Below are positions 11,201-19,600 of a DNA stretch of 34,705 nt, piece by piece. Position numbers and translations under genes: made by a program. The notes under the pieces were generated by a model. It searched no databases. It had not been told where the DNA came from and saw only the letters and a list, made by a program, of their open reading frames with translations. The DNA is from Nitrosospira sp. 56-18 (GTDB taxonomy: Bacteria > Pseudomonadota > Gammaproteobacteria > Burkholderiales > Nitrosomonadaceae): the NCBI GenBank assembly GCA_001899235.1, contig MKVR01000004.1, positions 1-34,705 of the forward strand, written 5' to 3'. Within the stretch, counting starts at the first letter, position 1. Each line of letters opens with the position of its first letter.

Positions 11201-11857
11201 ATTGAACTGGTGCGCCACCCTGGCCTGTTCATCCAGATGTGACAGCTGCTTTTCAAGTTCCTGGCAAATATCGTTCAGCCGCAACAAATTCTCCCGCGTG
11301 TCCGCCAGGCGCAACTCGGTTTCGCGGCGCCGCTCGCGGTATTTGGAAACACCCGCGGCTTCCTCCAGGAATAGGCGCAGATCTTCCGGCTTCGCCTCTA
11401 TGATACGCGCAATCATTCCCTGCTCTATTATGGCGTAGCCACGCCCGCCTATGCCCGTACCCAGAAAAATATCGGCTACATCCCGGCGACGTACGTGAAT
11501 ATTATTGATGTGGTAAGTGGATTCGCCATCCCTCCGCAATATCCGCTTGATTGAAATTTCCGCATAGTTCGACCACTGGCCTGCCGCCTTGCCCAAACTA
11601 TTGTCGAAAACCAGCTCCACGCTGGCGCGTCCCACGGATGCCCGATTGGCGGATCCGTTGAAAATCACATCCTGCATCGATTCACCCCGCAGCGCAGCCG
11701 CGCGGGATTCACCCAGAACCCAGCGCACCGCGTCAATAACGTTGGATTTCCCGCAGCCGTTGGGACCGACCACCCCTACCAGAGTACCTGGAAGGGAAAT
11801 TTCGGTGGAATCCACGAACGACTTGAAACCGGCCAGTTTGATGTGAGAGAGGCGCAA
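8294..11857 (-). CDS. smc: Chromosome segregation ATPase SMC
   Basis: Condensin subunit that organises and segregates the chromosome. The N-terminal head begins RLSHIKLAGFKSFVD and carries Walker A GPNGCGKSN (31-39). Then come a long coiled coil, a hinge region in the middle (around ERLNGTQLDQLEAAGRWL and the following globular segment), a second coiled coil and a C-terminal head with signature LLSGGEKALTALALVFSLF and Walker B FCLLDEVDAPLDD. I chose TTG 11857 (1187 aa), since the conserved family N-terminus starts right there and no ATG is available close by; the frame stays open to another TTG at 11923. It heads the smc-zipA-ligA string and is divergent from queF. ScpA/ScpB are not in the window. 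Confidence 0.95.
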   Translation of the reverse strand: MRLSHIKLAGFKSFVDSTEISLPGTLVGVVGPNGCGKSNVIDAVRWVLGESRAAALRGESMQDVIFNGSANRASVGRASVELVFDNSLGKAAGQWSNYAEISIKRILRRDGESTYHINNIHVRRRDVADIFLGTGIGGRGYAIIEQGMIARIIEAKPEDLRLFLEEAAGVSKYRERRRETELRLADTRENLLRLNDICQELEKQLSHLDEQARVAHQFNEAKVKLRTAQNLLWCARKQEAVARRILAEEELQSVQASLELEIATLRRTEKHLEEKRARHYATSDTVHQAQGELYAANAQVAQVEQQIRHLRDNRERVVQQIGEAKTRLEQHEKQAADTIDGLHRKTAELRLASEMRETCARKAAMENEKLPVADAAARLHHGRVIEAQHDLLLVEQAGKLEESHRDHAEKNFRYLEVRRTRLLREREALAQPETEALARLQGQAEGAAVDLEQKRRILAHTENRLRDAEEVRYEHVRDVQATEQRIVQAEARVNALQRLQSRLEGSEGLSDWLGRHQLHGLPRLWQSLQIADGWEDALEAVLRERLNGTQLDQLEAAGRWLTDPPPGKWTLFESLGSVASLAAERAQDGEAGEAGEVKAGEKMSLRHYVACNSHAIKPVLHEWLNGVFMADDIPEALAQRVSLALGEMLVTRHGHIVTRHSLTYYAPDSQLHGVLARQREITQAETEMRPLGDRLINEKSSLEAAEEDCRELESLISRLRHDVDALLPLQHDVQMQILKLTQLNERTGQRRRQIDAELAEIGQQAETEVLRKGHSETKLAEHRHQIQRLREQLRKDTCEAEAAEQLLREQRQLVESSRKEMQEAVFHEKTCQNNIAELENTARGIDENRVALQAYLERLQTEQEAFDDTRLNEMLKEWLAHREQREGRLGELRNAQETLGNELREIEQERMASEQKCHPLREAINSVRLKQQEARITENQFGEQLRESGANEEELLPALGKTRPSALQAEINRLNLEIAGLGAVNLGALEQLQACQTRKSYLDSQVQDLNEASETLKSAIRRIDSETRERLLATVHQVNDHLGELFPTIFGGGEAKLVLNGEEILDSGVQIVAQPPGKKNSSIHLLSGGEKALTALALVFSLFRLNPAPFCLLDEVDAPLDDSNTERFCNLVRKMSRYTQFVFITHNKITMEMAQQLVGITMQEKGVSRVVAVEIEEAIKPHVALEF

Positions 11858-11955
11858 TTTAAGGTCTGCAGCAAGTATAATCGGCGGCTTGTGGCACTTT
11901 TTCTGAAGAACGCCTTCGGGCAATCCATTCTAACCGATTTGACAGAGATAAGAGA

Positions 11956-12372
11956 ATGCCCAGTAAGCCTTCGAAAAAGCTGGAAACTTTCCCCAATCCG
12001 GCAACCCGTGACTTCCATATCCACATGGAAATTCCGGAATTTACCTGCCTGTGCCCGAAAACCGGACAGCCGGATTTTGCAACTCTCATCCTGGACTACA
12101 TTCCGGATAAAAAATGCGTCGAGCTTAAAAGCCTCAAGCTCTACATATGGTCTTACCGCGATGAAGGCACTTTTCACGAAGCGGTGACGAATCGCATTGC
12201 CGATGACCTGGTCAGCGCAGTGAAACCAAGATATTTGCGTCTTACGGCGAGATTTTATGTACGAGGAGGCATTTTCACCACGGTCGTGGTGGATTATCGC
12301 AAACCAGGATGGGAGCCGTCGCCTGCGGTAGAACTGGCAAGATTTGACAGTCAGCATTCGACGCGCGAATGA
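11956..12372 (+). CDS. queF: NADPH-dependent 7-cyano-7-deazaguanine reductase QueF (short type)
   Basis: Reduces the nitrile preQ0 to the amine preQ1 in queuosine tRNA modification; a cytosolic member of the T-fold superfamily. The 138-residue protein has the family motifs [16 protein letters not shown] (Cys33 is the expected thioimide-forming nucleophile and Asp40 the proton donor) and the substrate-binding ELKSLKLY. Length fits the short YkvM-like unimodular type, not the long E. coli type. The start ATG has a weak purine-rich stretch (AGATAAGAG) upstream. It diverges from smc; a TATAAT lies at 11876-11881 without a matching -35. No other queuosine gene is nearby. Confidence 0.95.
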   Translation: MPSKPSKKLETFPNPATRDFHIHMEIPEFTCLCPKTGQPDFATLILDYIPDKKCVELKSLKLYIWSYRDEGTFHEAVTNRIADDLVSAVKPRYLRLTARFYVRGGIFTTVVVDYRKPGWEPSPAVELARFDSQHSTRE

Positions 12373-12547
12373 ATCCGCCGATGCTGGCAGACGGATGGCA
12401 TGGAAATGGCCATTCCCGGCTTTTATCCATTGCCCGAAGCCTTGCTATCGCTGCTCTGGATTCATGCCCAAGCAAAATCCCGGTCCTGCTGCTATTCCGC
12501 GCGCTCCCGAATCGATCCCTGTCATAAAAAAAGCATGTGAGCTGTTG

Positions 12548-12561
12548 CCCCGGTTTCGGGG
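12548..12561 (-). terminator. Possible terminator hairpin between queF and the PEP-CTERM gene
   Basis: CCCCG-GTTT-CGGGG forms a short strong hairpin in the 237-bp convergent gap. Read on the minus strand it is followed after about 15 bases by seven T residues (12532-12526), which is farther than in a standard intrinsic terminator. It could serve the PEP-CTERM gene, but the geometry is imperfect. Confidence 0.3.
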
Positions 12562-12609
12562 ATGACAATCAAACGCGGGCAATTTCCCCATTTTTTCCGG
12601 AAGCGTCCT

Positions 12610-13602
12610 TCAGCACGCCCACCTTCTTTGGCCTCGCGTGCAATACATGCAGATGAAGCCGAGCAGCAGAAGGACTCCTGTTCCTGGCTCTGGCACCGGC
12701 TGGACCTCCCTGCCGCCTCCGCCGATTTCTCCATCTCCCGTGCCCATGCCGGGAGTGGCGCCTGTATCAGGAGCACTGCCGCTTCCGCTCCCCCTCCCCT
12801 TATCGCCATCGTCTCCGCCAGAAGAAGTAGTTGGAGTGATCCCGCCGCTGGCGCCGCCCGGGGCGCCTCCGCCGGGACTATTGGCGGTATAGGCGGGAAC
12901 AGGATTATTTCTCAAATTGGAATTGGCGTTATTGCTATTCACAATAGCGTCAAGGCGATTTCTGCCGGCGCTACTACTGATGTTCGCCAGACCGCCTTCT
13001 CCGAAGCAATCGTTATCGTGCAACTCCGATTTTCCTCCAAAGTAGCGCTGGCGTTGCATGCACTCTTTCCGCTGGCCCGGCCTGGCAATGGTCTGGCCAT
13101 CAGAAAGGGGAGCCGCATCATGGCCGGACATGTGCTGGTTTTCTACCATCGCGCGCCAATCCACGATATCGATGCCCAATGTCGCGAAAAACTCTGCCAT
13201 GGCCATGTCATCGTAATCAAATCCAAAACCGGAAATGACGATATCATCATGAGATCCGGAGATTGCCGAGGCAATGAATTTTTCCATGCTCCCGTCCTGC
13301 ATCGAAAATCCGAAAGGGAGATGAAATTCGGGAAGAAAATCGAATGGTCCGTGATATTTACCCAGCAGCGCACTAATGCCGAGGCTTTCTGCATTCCACG
13401 GCAGCATGCGAACAAACGGCTGCATCTCATCGGAACCCGGTCTGCTTTTATTGGCGCCAGCCATACTGATGGATCCCGCGCCATGATCCTCGGCCTCCCT
13501 CGAATTTGCCAGTCCCATCGTTATGGGAATAGCGTAGCCATTCTCCGAAAGCAGAAATGCGGACAACAACCCTAATCGCAAAATGAAGTTTTTTACGTCC
13601 AT
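12610..13602 (-). CDS. Exported PEP-CTERM sorting-domain protein
   Basis: A 330-residue secreted protein. It begins MDVKNFILRLGLLSAFLLSENGYA, a signal peptide, and ends with VPEPGTGVLLLLGFICMYCTRGQRRW, a PEP motif, hydrophobic helix and basic tail. That tripartite end is the exosortase (EpsH-type) sorting signal. The middle has an acidic/aromatic region (about 90-190) and a long Gly/Ser/Asp-rich linker before the PEP motif. No catalytic domain was recognised. Such proteins are typically processed in the inner membrane and exported with exopolysaccharide. ATG 13602 is preferred because the frame upstream of it encodes the translated tandem repeat. The reverse strand also has a long open frame here, best regarded as a shadow. 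The gene is convergent with queF. Confidence 0.8.
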   Translation of the reverse strand: MDVKNFILRLGLLSAFLLSENGYAIPITMGLANSREAEDHGAGSISMAGANKSRPGSDEMQPFVRMLPWNAESLGISALLGKYHGPFDFLPEFHLPFGFSMQDGSMEKFIASAISGSHDDIVISGFGFDYDDMAMAEFFATLGIDIVDWRAMVENQHMSGHDAAPLSDGQTIARPGQRKECMQRQRYFGGKSELHDNDCFGEGGLANISSSAGRNRLDAIVNSNNANSNLRNNPVPAYTANSPGGGAPGGASGGITPTTSSGGDDGDKGRGSGSGSAPDTGATPGMGTGDGEIGGGGREVQPVPEPGTGVLLLLGFICMYCTRGQRRWAC

Positions 13603-13610
13603 GCCAAGAT

Positions 13611-13640
13611 AATCCAAGACAATCCAAGACAATCCAAGAC
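13611..13640 (-). repeat. Three 10-bp tandem repeats in the leader of the PEP-CTERM gene
   Basis: Three perfect copies of AATCCAAGAC (GTCTTGGATT on the coding strand) lie 8 bp upstream of the start codon at 13602, with a partial copy (CCAAGAT) between. They occupy the region where the ribosome binding site should be. A change of one unit would shift any upstream frame and alter the leader spacing. Confidence 0.9.
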
Positions 13641-14023
13641 AGCCCGAGATATTTCTTCTGAATCTTTGCTTGCTACCGTGCTTGTAGCCATCAGGCAAGC
13701 CATTCCTCAATGGGCGCATCTTAACAATTCTGGCGATAGGGACAATTGGACCTTGGTACATCCCGCTCTCCGTCCGGTATAACGATTTAACGATTGCCGG
13801 CTTTGGAGGGCACGCTTGTCCATGCTATTCCCGATTTGCAGTGACGTGAACCCAGCCCGGCGGCCTTGACTCATTGCTTGTGCGTCAACCCGGCGGGCAA
13901 TACAACTGTAGGATGGAATGACGAGAAAGGGCCTGGTGATGGACGAGTCAGACAGGAGCAGGAAAAGCTGGAAAAGGACAAGCAATCGTTACTAAAAAAT
14001 TACCGCCGCCGCATATGTCCAAT
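13641..14023. other. Gene-poor spacer upstream of the PEP-CTERM gene and downstream of emrE
   Basis: About 380 bp between the PEP-CTERM gene leader and the 3' end of emrE, both on the minus strand. Short open frames occur on both strands but none has family features or a ribosome binding site. The promoter of the PEP-CTERM gene should lie here, but I could not point to a clear -35/-10 pair. Nothing else recognised. Confidence 0.5.
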
Positions 14024-14053
14024 TTATGCTTTACTCAGTTATGCTTTACTCAG
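14024..14053 (-). repeat. 15-bp tandem duplication covering the emrE stop codon
   Basis: TTATGCTTTACTCAG occurs twice in direct succession (14024-14038 and 14039-14053). On the coding strand the first copy contains the GAG-TAA end of emrE. The second repeats the same GAG-TAA in frame 15 bases later, giving a back-up stop codon. Confidence 0.9.
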
Positions 14054-14378
14054 CTGTCGTCTTGGAAAAACCGTTCAGGACGATCACCCCGGCAACAATC
14101 AGCGCCAATCCGAGGATGGCCGGAGCGTCCAGGGCTTGTCCCAGTACCAGCCATGCCACGAGGGTAATAAGCACGATGCCCGCGCCGGACCAGACCGCGT
14201 AGGCGATGCCCACCGGGATGGTATGCAAAGCCAGGGACAGAAAGTAAAACGCAGCCCCATATCCCGCTATTACGACCAGCGATGGCCATAGTTGCGTAAA
14301 ACCATTGCTGGATTTCAAGACCGAGGTGGCGATCACCTCGCTTACTATGGCAATCGACAGGAAAAACCACTGGTTCAT
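14046..14378 (-). CDS. emrE: Small multidrug resistance (SMR) efflux transporter, EmrE type
   Basis: Proton-coupled exporter of lipophilic cations in the inner membrane, working as an antiparallel dimer. The 110-residue protein has four hydrophobic helices and the essential membrane-embedded Glu14 ([11 protein letters not shown]). It follows the E. coli EmrE pattern closely, with [25 protein letters not shown] and a [11 protein letters not shown] segment. ATG 14378 (MNQWFF) is preferred over the longer frame starting at 14426, as it matches the family N-terminus. Gdx/SugE guanidinium exporters are a related alternative, but the [15 protein letters not shown] region favours the EmrE subgroup. 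It stands alone, with no regulator adjacent. Confidence 0.88.
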   Translation of the reverse strand: MNQWFFLSIAIVSEVIATSVLKSSNGFTQLWPSLVVIAGYGAAFYFLSLALHTIPVGIAYAVWSGAGIVLITLVAWLVLGQALDAPAILGLALIVAGVIVLNGFSKTTAE

Positions 14379-14729
14379 ATCGGACCCAAAAAAATAAAAC
14401 CCGAGCGGCACATCCGATGACATCAAGAATATTTTGTGCGCGCTTTGGCTGATCGATTACTGGTTGCGTCAATGCATCTCCGGATTCGCGCCAGCACGGG
14501 TTGGGCAACCTCCTGATTCCGTGCTATGCCGAACGACCACCGCAACAAAAATATTTTGCTGCATGAACGCACACAGGGCAAGCAGCGCAAATGCTGGAAA
14601 TAGATGGCGTGCGCGACGGGTGGATTACGAATGATAAAGGAGGTTGTCACTCATTATTGAGGTAGCAGGAATTATTTCAGTATCTGCAGAAGGTATACTG
14701 GGCATAACTTCGGTTCTCCTATTCGACTC
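14379..14729. other. Divergent intergenic region between emrE and recJ
   Basis: A 351-bp region that should hold promoters for both genes. A TATACT hexamer at 14694-14699 lies 31 bp before the recJ start and could be a -10, but the ATTATT 17 bp upstream is a poor -35. No gene, tRNA or structured RNA recognised. Confidence 0.4.
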
Positions 14730-16511
14730 ATGCCCGATACCATCGGCCGATCTTACCCAACACGAGCATTTGATACGCTCGTCAAACATGGCGTGCATCC
14801 GGTGCTTGCCCGGATTTATGCCGCTCGCGGTATAGAAGAACCGGAGCAGCTCGATGTAAGCTGGCGCCGCCTGATTCCGTTTGATCGCCTGAAGAATGCT
14901 TCTGCCATGGCCGCGCTCCTCGCCGATGCCATTTTTGCGGAAAAACGCTTGTTGATCGTGGCGGATTACGATGCCGACGGCGCCACCGCCTGTGCGGTCG
15001 GTATTCGCGCATTGAAGAAATTTGGAGCCGTGGTGGATTATCTTGTACCCAACCGTTTTGAATTCGGGTATGGCCTTACCCCCGAGATCGTGCGCCTCGC
15101 CGCTGCTGGCGCACGCCCTCCGGACATCATTATCACGGTGGACAACGGCATTGCCAGCGTTGAGGGCGTAGCTGAGGCCAGCAGGCTCGGCATCAAGGTA
15201 TTGATTACTGATCATCACCTGCCGGGGGAAGAACTGCCAGGCGCCGCAGCGATCGTGAATCCCAACCAGCCCGGCTGCATTTTCCCGAGCAAGCATCTCG
15301 CGGGAGTGGGCGTCATGTTTTACATGATGCTGGCGCTAAGAGCCGAACTGCGTGCCAGGAACGTATTTTCCTCTTCCCGGATCGAACCCAACCTTGGCAG
15401 CCTGCTCGATCTGGTCGCGCTCGGCACCATCGCAGATGTGGTAATGCTCGATGACAATAACCGCATTCTCGTGCACCAGGGATTGGAGCGCATCCGCCGG
15501 GGCCGCGCCTGCGCAGGGATCAGCGCACTGCTGCGGGTCACACAACGAAATTGCCGGAAAATATCGACCTATGACCTGGCTTTCGTTCTGGGTCCACGAT
15601 TGAACGCGGCGGGACGCCTTGATGACATGGCGCTGGGGATCGAGTGCCTCATCACGGACGATGAAACCCGGGCCGCACAAATTGCCCTTCAACTCGACGC
15701 GCTCAACCGCCAGCGTCGGGAGATCGAAGCAGACATGCGGGAAACGGCGGTCTCCATGGTCGACACTCTCTTTTCCTCGCGTGAACCGCAACCTTCCGGC
15801 CCCTTGAGCAGATATAGCCTCAGCCTGTTTGATCCCGGATGGCATCAAGGCGTCATAGGCATCCTCGCATCGCGCCTCAAGGAAAAATTCCACCGCCCGG
15901 TTATCGCATTCGCTCCGGGCAGCAATGACGAGATAAAGGGCTCGGGGCGATCCATCAAAGGCTTCCACCTGCGCGATGCGCTGGACCTCGTATCCAAGCG
16001 GCATTCCGGCCTGTTGCTGAAATTTGGCGGGCACGCCGCCGCGGCCGGACTCACGATACGGAGCTGCGATTTCGAAAAGTTTCGCGATGCTTTCGAACAA
16101 GCTGCTCAAGTATTGCTCAAGCCCTCCGATCTCATATCCATCATCGAAACCGACGGTGATCTCGACGAATCGGAAATAAGCCTGGAGCTTGCCCGGCATC
16201 TCACAGTCCAGCCGTGGGGACAAGGTTTTACGCAACCCGCCTTCAATACCCGCTTCCTTGTAGCAAATCAGCGGATCGTCGGCGACAAGCATCTAAAGCT
16301 AAAGCTGAAAAGGCGAGGTTCCGGGCTGGTGGCATTCGAAGCGGGACCCGAACCAGCGGGGGAAGGCCGTATATATGACGGCATGTTATTCTTTCATACT
16401 GGTCCCCTGCCGGATGTCATCGATGCGGTCTATCGGGTGCAGATAAACGAATTCAACGGCGATGACAATCTTCAATTCATTCTGGAACATTGGAAACAAT
16501 GTGAGGCTTGA
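14730..16511 (+). CDS. recJ: Single-stranded-DNA-specific exonuclease RecJ
   Basis: 5'-3' exonuclease on single-stranded DNA in recombination and mismatch/base-excision repair. The 593-residue protein belongs to the DHH phosphoesterase superfamily: IVADYDADGATA (about 77-88), ITVDNGI, LITDHHLPGEELP with DHH at 161-163, and the DHHA1 motif GGHAAAAGLTI later. It has an OB-like C-terminal portion and a length close to E. coli RecJ (577). The ATG at 14730 is preceded by no strong ribosome binding site. It lies 160 bp upstream of mfd on the same strand, so two repair genes are neighbours. Confidence 0.95.
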   Translation: MPDTIGRSYPTRAFDTLVKHGVHPVLARIYAARGIEEPEQLDVSWRRLIPFDRLKNASAMAALLADAIFAEKRLLIVADYDADGATACAVGIRALKKFGAVVDYLVPNRFEFGYGLTPEIVRLAAAGARPPDIIITVDNGIASVEGVAEASRLGIKVLITDHHLPGEELPGAAAIVNPNQPGCIFPSKHLAGVGVMFYMMLALRAELRARNVFSSSRIEPNLGSLLDLVALGTIADVVMLDDNNRILVHQGLERIRRGRACAGISALLRVTQRNCRKISTYDLAFVLGPRLNAAGRLDDMALGIECLITDDETRAAQIALQLDALNRQRREIEADMRETAVSMVDTLFSSREPQPSGPLSRYSLSLFDPGWHQGVIGILASRLKEKFHRPVIAFAPGSNDEIKGSGRSIKGFHLRDALDLVSKRHSGLLLKFGGHAAAAGLTIRSCDFEKFRDAFEQAAQVLLKPSDLISIIETDGDLDESEISLELARHLTVQPWGQGFTQPAFNTRFLVANQRIVGDKHLKLKLKRRGSGLVAFEAGPEPAGEGRIYDGMLFFHTGPLPDVIDAVYRVQINEFNGDDNLQFILEHWKQCEA

Positions 16512-16611
16512 AGCCGGGCTCTTCCCCTCGGCGGCTTGATCGGTACCTGCAACTTCATCTTCCTCATCCACAACCCGCAACAGACCCCGGGAACGGCTCG
16601 GACAACTGGCA

Positions 16612-16617
16612 TATAAT
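16612..16617 (+). promoter_or_regulatory. Candidate -10 element of the mfd promoter
   Basis: A perfect TATAAT stands 55 bp before the mfd start codon in the 160-bp recJ-mfd spacer. No good -35 is found 16-18 bp upstream, and the extended -10 TG is not at the right place, so this is only a candidate. Confidence 0.35.
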
Positions 16618-16671
16618 GTCCGTCTTTTTCTGAATGATGCGGTTTATTGCCTCCATCAGTAACAACCTCAG

Positions 16672-19600
16672 ATGCCTTCTTCACCAACCATTCCCTCGCA
16701 AGGCTCGATAGCCCGGTACCCCCTTTTTGACGGATCCGGAGATGCCCTGGCTCTTGCGCGGCTGGCGCAGCGGACAAAACCCCTTGCCATCATTGCGGCC
16801 AGCGCCCTTGCTGCGCAGAGACTGCTGGAGGAAATCCCATTTTTTGCGCCAGAGCTGAAGACGAGCCTGCTGCCGGATTGGGAAACGCTGCCTTACGACA
16901 CTTTCTCGCCACACCAGGATCTCATTTCAGAACGGCTGGCCACGCTTTACCAGCTCATGAGCAGAACCTGCGATGTGCTGATCGTGCCCGTGACCACGGC
17001 GCTCTATCGCATGCCGCCCCCGAAATATCTTGCGGCGAATACGTTTTTTCTTGAACGCGGGCAGGTAATCGACCTGAATGCGCTGCGAGCCCAAATGACG
17101 CTGGGAGGCTACACCCACGTGACCCAGGTGATATCACCCGGGGAATACAGCCTGCGCGGCGGGCTGCTCGACCTGTTCCCGATGGGAAGCGCGCTGCCTT
17201 ACCGGATTGATTTGCTGGATAATGAAATAGAAACGATTCGAACTTTCGATGTGGATACGCAAAGGAGCGTGTATCCCGTCACGCAGATACAAATGCTGCC
17301 GGCGCGCGAATTCCCCCTGGATGAAGAAGGGCGCACGCGCTTTCGTGGCAAGTTTCGCGAAAAATTCGAGGGCGACCCCTCAAAAAAACGCATTTACAAG
17401 GATGTGAGCAAAGGGATCGCGCCGCCCGGTATCGAGTATTATCTGCCGCTGTTTTTCGAGCATACCGCAACCCTTTTTGACTATTTGCCGCAAACGACGC
17501 TTCTGTGTCTTCATCATGAGCTCCAGCCGACGATCGAAAATTTCTGGCGCGACACCCAGTCGCGCTATCAGTTGCTGCGCGGAGACAACGAACATCCGCT
17601 TTTGCCTCCCGCCGATTTATTCATCTCTGCGGATGCTTTCTTTGGGGCGCTAAAACCTTATCCCCGTGTCGAGATTCCATCCGATGGCACAAGCACCCTG
17701 CAGGACGGCGAAAAATGGACCGAGCAACTCCCATCCCTTCGGATAGACCGACGGGCTGAGCATCCCGCTGGAAATCTTGCCGCATTCGTTTCCCGATTCG
17801 CGGGCGCATCCAGCCTGCCGGAAGGCCGCATACTGCTGCTGGCGGAGAGCCTGGGCCGCCGGGAACTGGTGGCCGACCACCTGAACCAATTCGGCCTGCA
17901 TCCGGATACCTGCAACGATTATGCGCAGTTCCTGGCTGGCACGCAGCCGTTCATGCTGGGGGTTGGCCCGCTGCATTCGGGTTTCATACTTGCGGGCGAG
18001 GGGATGGCGTTCGTCACGGAGAACGAGCTCTACGCCCGCCACCTGCATGGACGCCGCGAGCGGGATTCACGCAAAGCCACTGCCGCAAGCGATGCCATGC
18101 TTCGCGACCTCTCCGAGATCAAATCGGGAGATCCGGTGGTGCACGAGCAACATGGCATCGGTCGCTACCTGGGATTGGTGAGCATGGATATGGGAGAAGG
18201 CATGACCGAATTCCTGTCGCTCGAGTATGCGGGGGGAGATAAGCTTTATGTGCCGGTCTCGCAATTGCACCTTATCGGAAGATATAGCGGCGCGGCGCCG
18301 GAAGCCGCACCCCTGCACAAACTGGGAAGCGGCCAGTGGGACAAGGCAAAGCGCAAGGCAATGCTGCAGGTGCGCGATACTGCCGCCGAATTGCTGAATC
18401 TTTATGCCCAGCGCAGCGCGAGGCCAGGCCACGCCTTCAAGCTCAAGGAATCTGATTACGAGGCCTTCGTTGACGGCTTTGGCTTTGAGGAAACGCCGGA
18501 TCAGGCGGCCGCCATCGGTGCGGTCATCGAAGATCTGACCGCCGGCAAGCCCATGGATAGGCTGATATGCGGAGATGTGGGTTTCGGAAAGACCGAAGTG
18601 GCGTTACGGGCTGCTTTCATTGCGGTTTCGGATGGCAAACAAGTAGCGGTGCTGGTGCCAACCACCTTGCTGGCCGAGCAGCACTTCCAGAACTTCTCCG
18701 ATCGCTTCAGCCTTATCGCGGATGAGTGGCCGGTCAGGATCGCGGAACTTTCGCGTTTTCGCTCTCCCAGGGAGCAAACCCAGGCGCTGGCGGGATTGGC
18801 CACAGGGCAGATAGACATCGTTATCGGTACCCATAAGCTCATCCAGAAAGGTGTAAAATTCAAAAACCTGGGCCTGATCATCATCGACGAGGAGCACCGT
18901 TTTGGCGTGCGCCACAAGGAACAGCTGAAAAATCTTCGTTCCGAAGTGGATGTATTGACCCTTACCGCCACGCCCATTCCCCGAACCCTGGCCATGTCAC
19001 TGGAAGGTCTGCGTGATTTTTCCGTGATTGCAACTGCTCCTCAGAGGCGCCTCGCCATCAAGACATTTGTCACCCGCTTTTCGGAGGGGATCATCCGCGA
19101 AGCAGGTTTACGCGAGCTGAAACGCGGTGGGCAAATATATTTCCTGCATAACGAAGTAAGCACTATCGGACAAATGCAGGAAAAGCTCACCCGGCTGCTG
19201 CCGGAGGCTCGGGTATGCATTGCGCATGGACAGATGCGCGAACGCGAGCTGGAGCACGTGATGAAGGATTTTTATCAGCAAAGATTCAACCTGCTGCTTT
19301 GCACCACGATAATCGAAACCGGCATCGATGTCCCCACTGCGAATACCATCATTATCAATCGCGCGGACAAGTTCGGCCTGGCCCAACTGCATCAGTTGCG
19401 AGGAAGAGTTGGCCGTTCGCATCATCAGGCATACGCTTATCTGCTGATCCCCGACGGGGAAGCGCTCGGGGCCCAGGCGAGAAAACGCCTCGAAGCCATC
19501 CAGGCAATGGAGGAATTGGGCGCCGGCTTTTTCCTCGCCATGCACGACCTGGAAATTCGGGGTGCGGGAGAGGTATTGGGAGAATCGCAAAGCGGCGAAA

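Noticed and set aside
10301-11205. Open frames of nearly 290 codons antisense to smc
   Set aside because: They lie fully within the coiled-coil region of smc and reflect its codon bias.
11939-11944. TTGACA as a -35 box for queF
   Set aside because: A -10 at the proper distance would lie within the queF coding region after the start codon.
12562-13575. Long plus-strand open frame of 337 codons opposite the PEP-CTERM gene
   Set aside because: The minus strand has a signal peptide and a complete PEP-CTERM tail, while the plus-strand product shows no family features. It is best explained as an antisense shadow.
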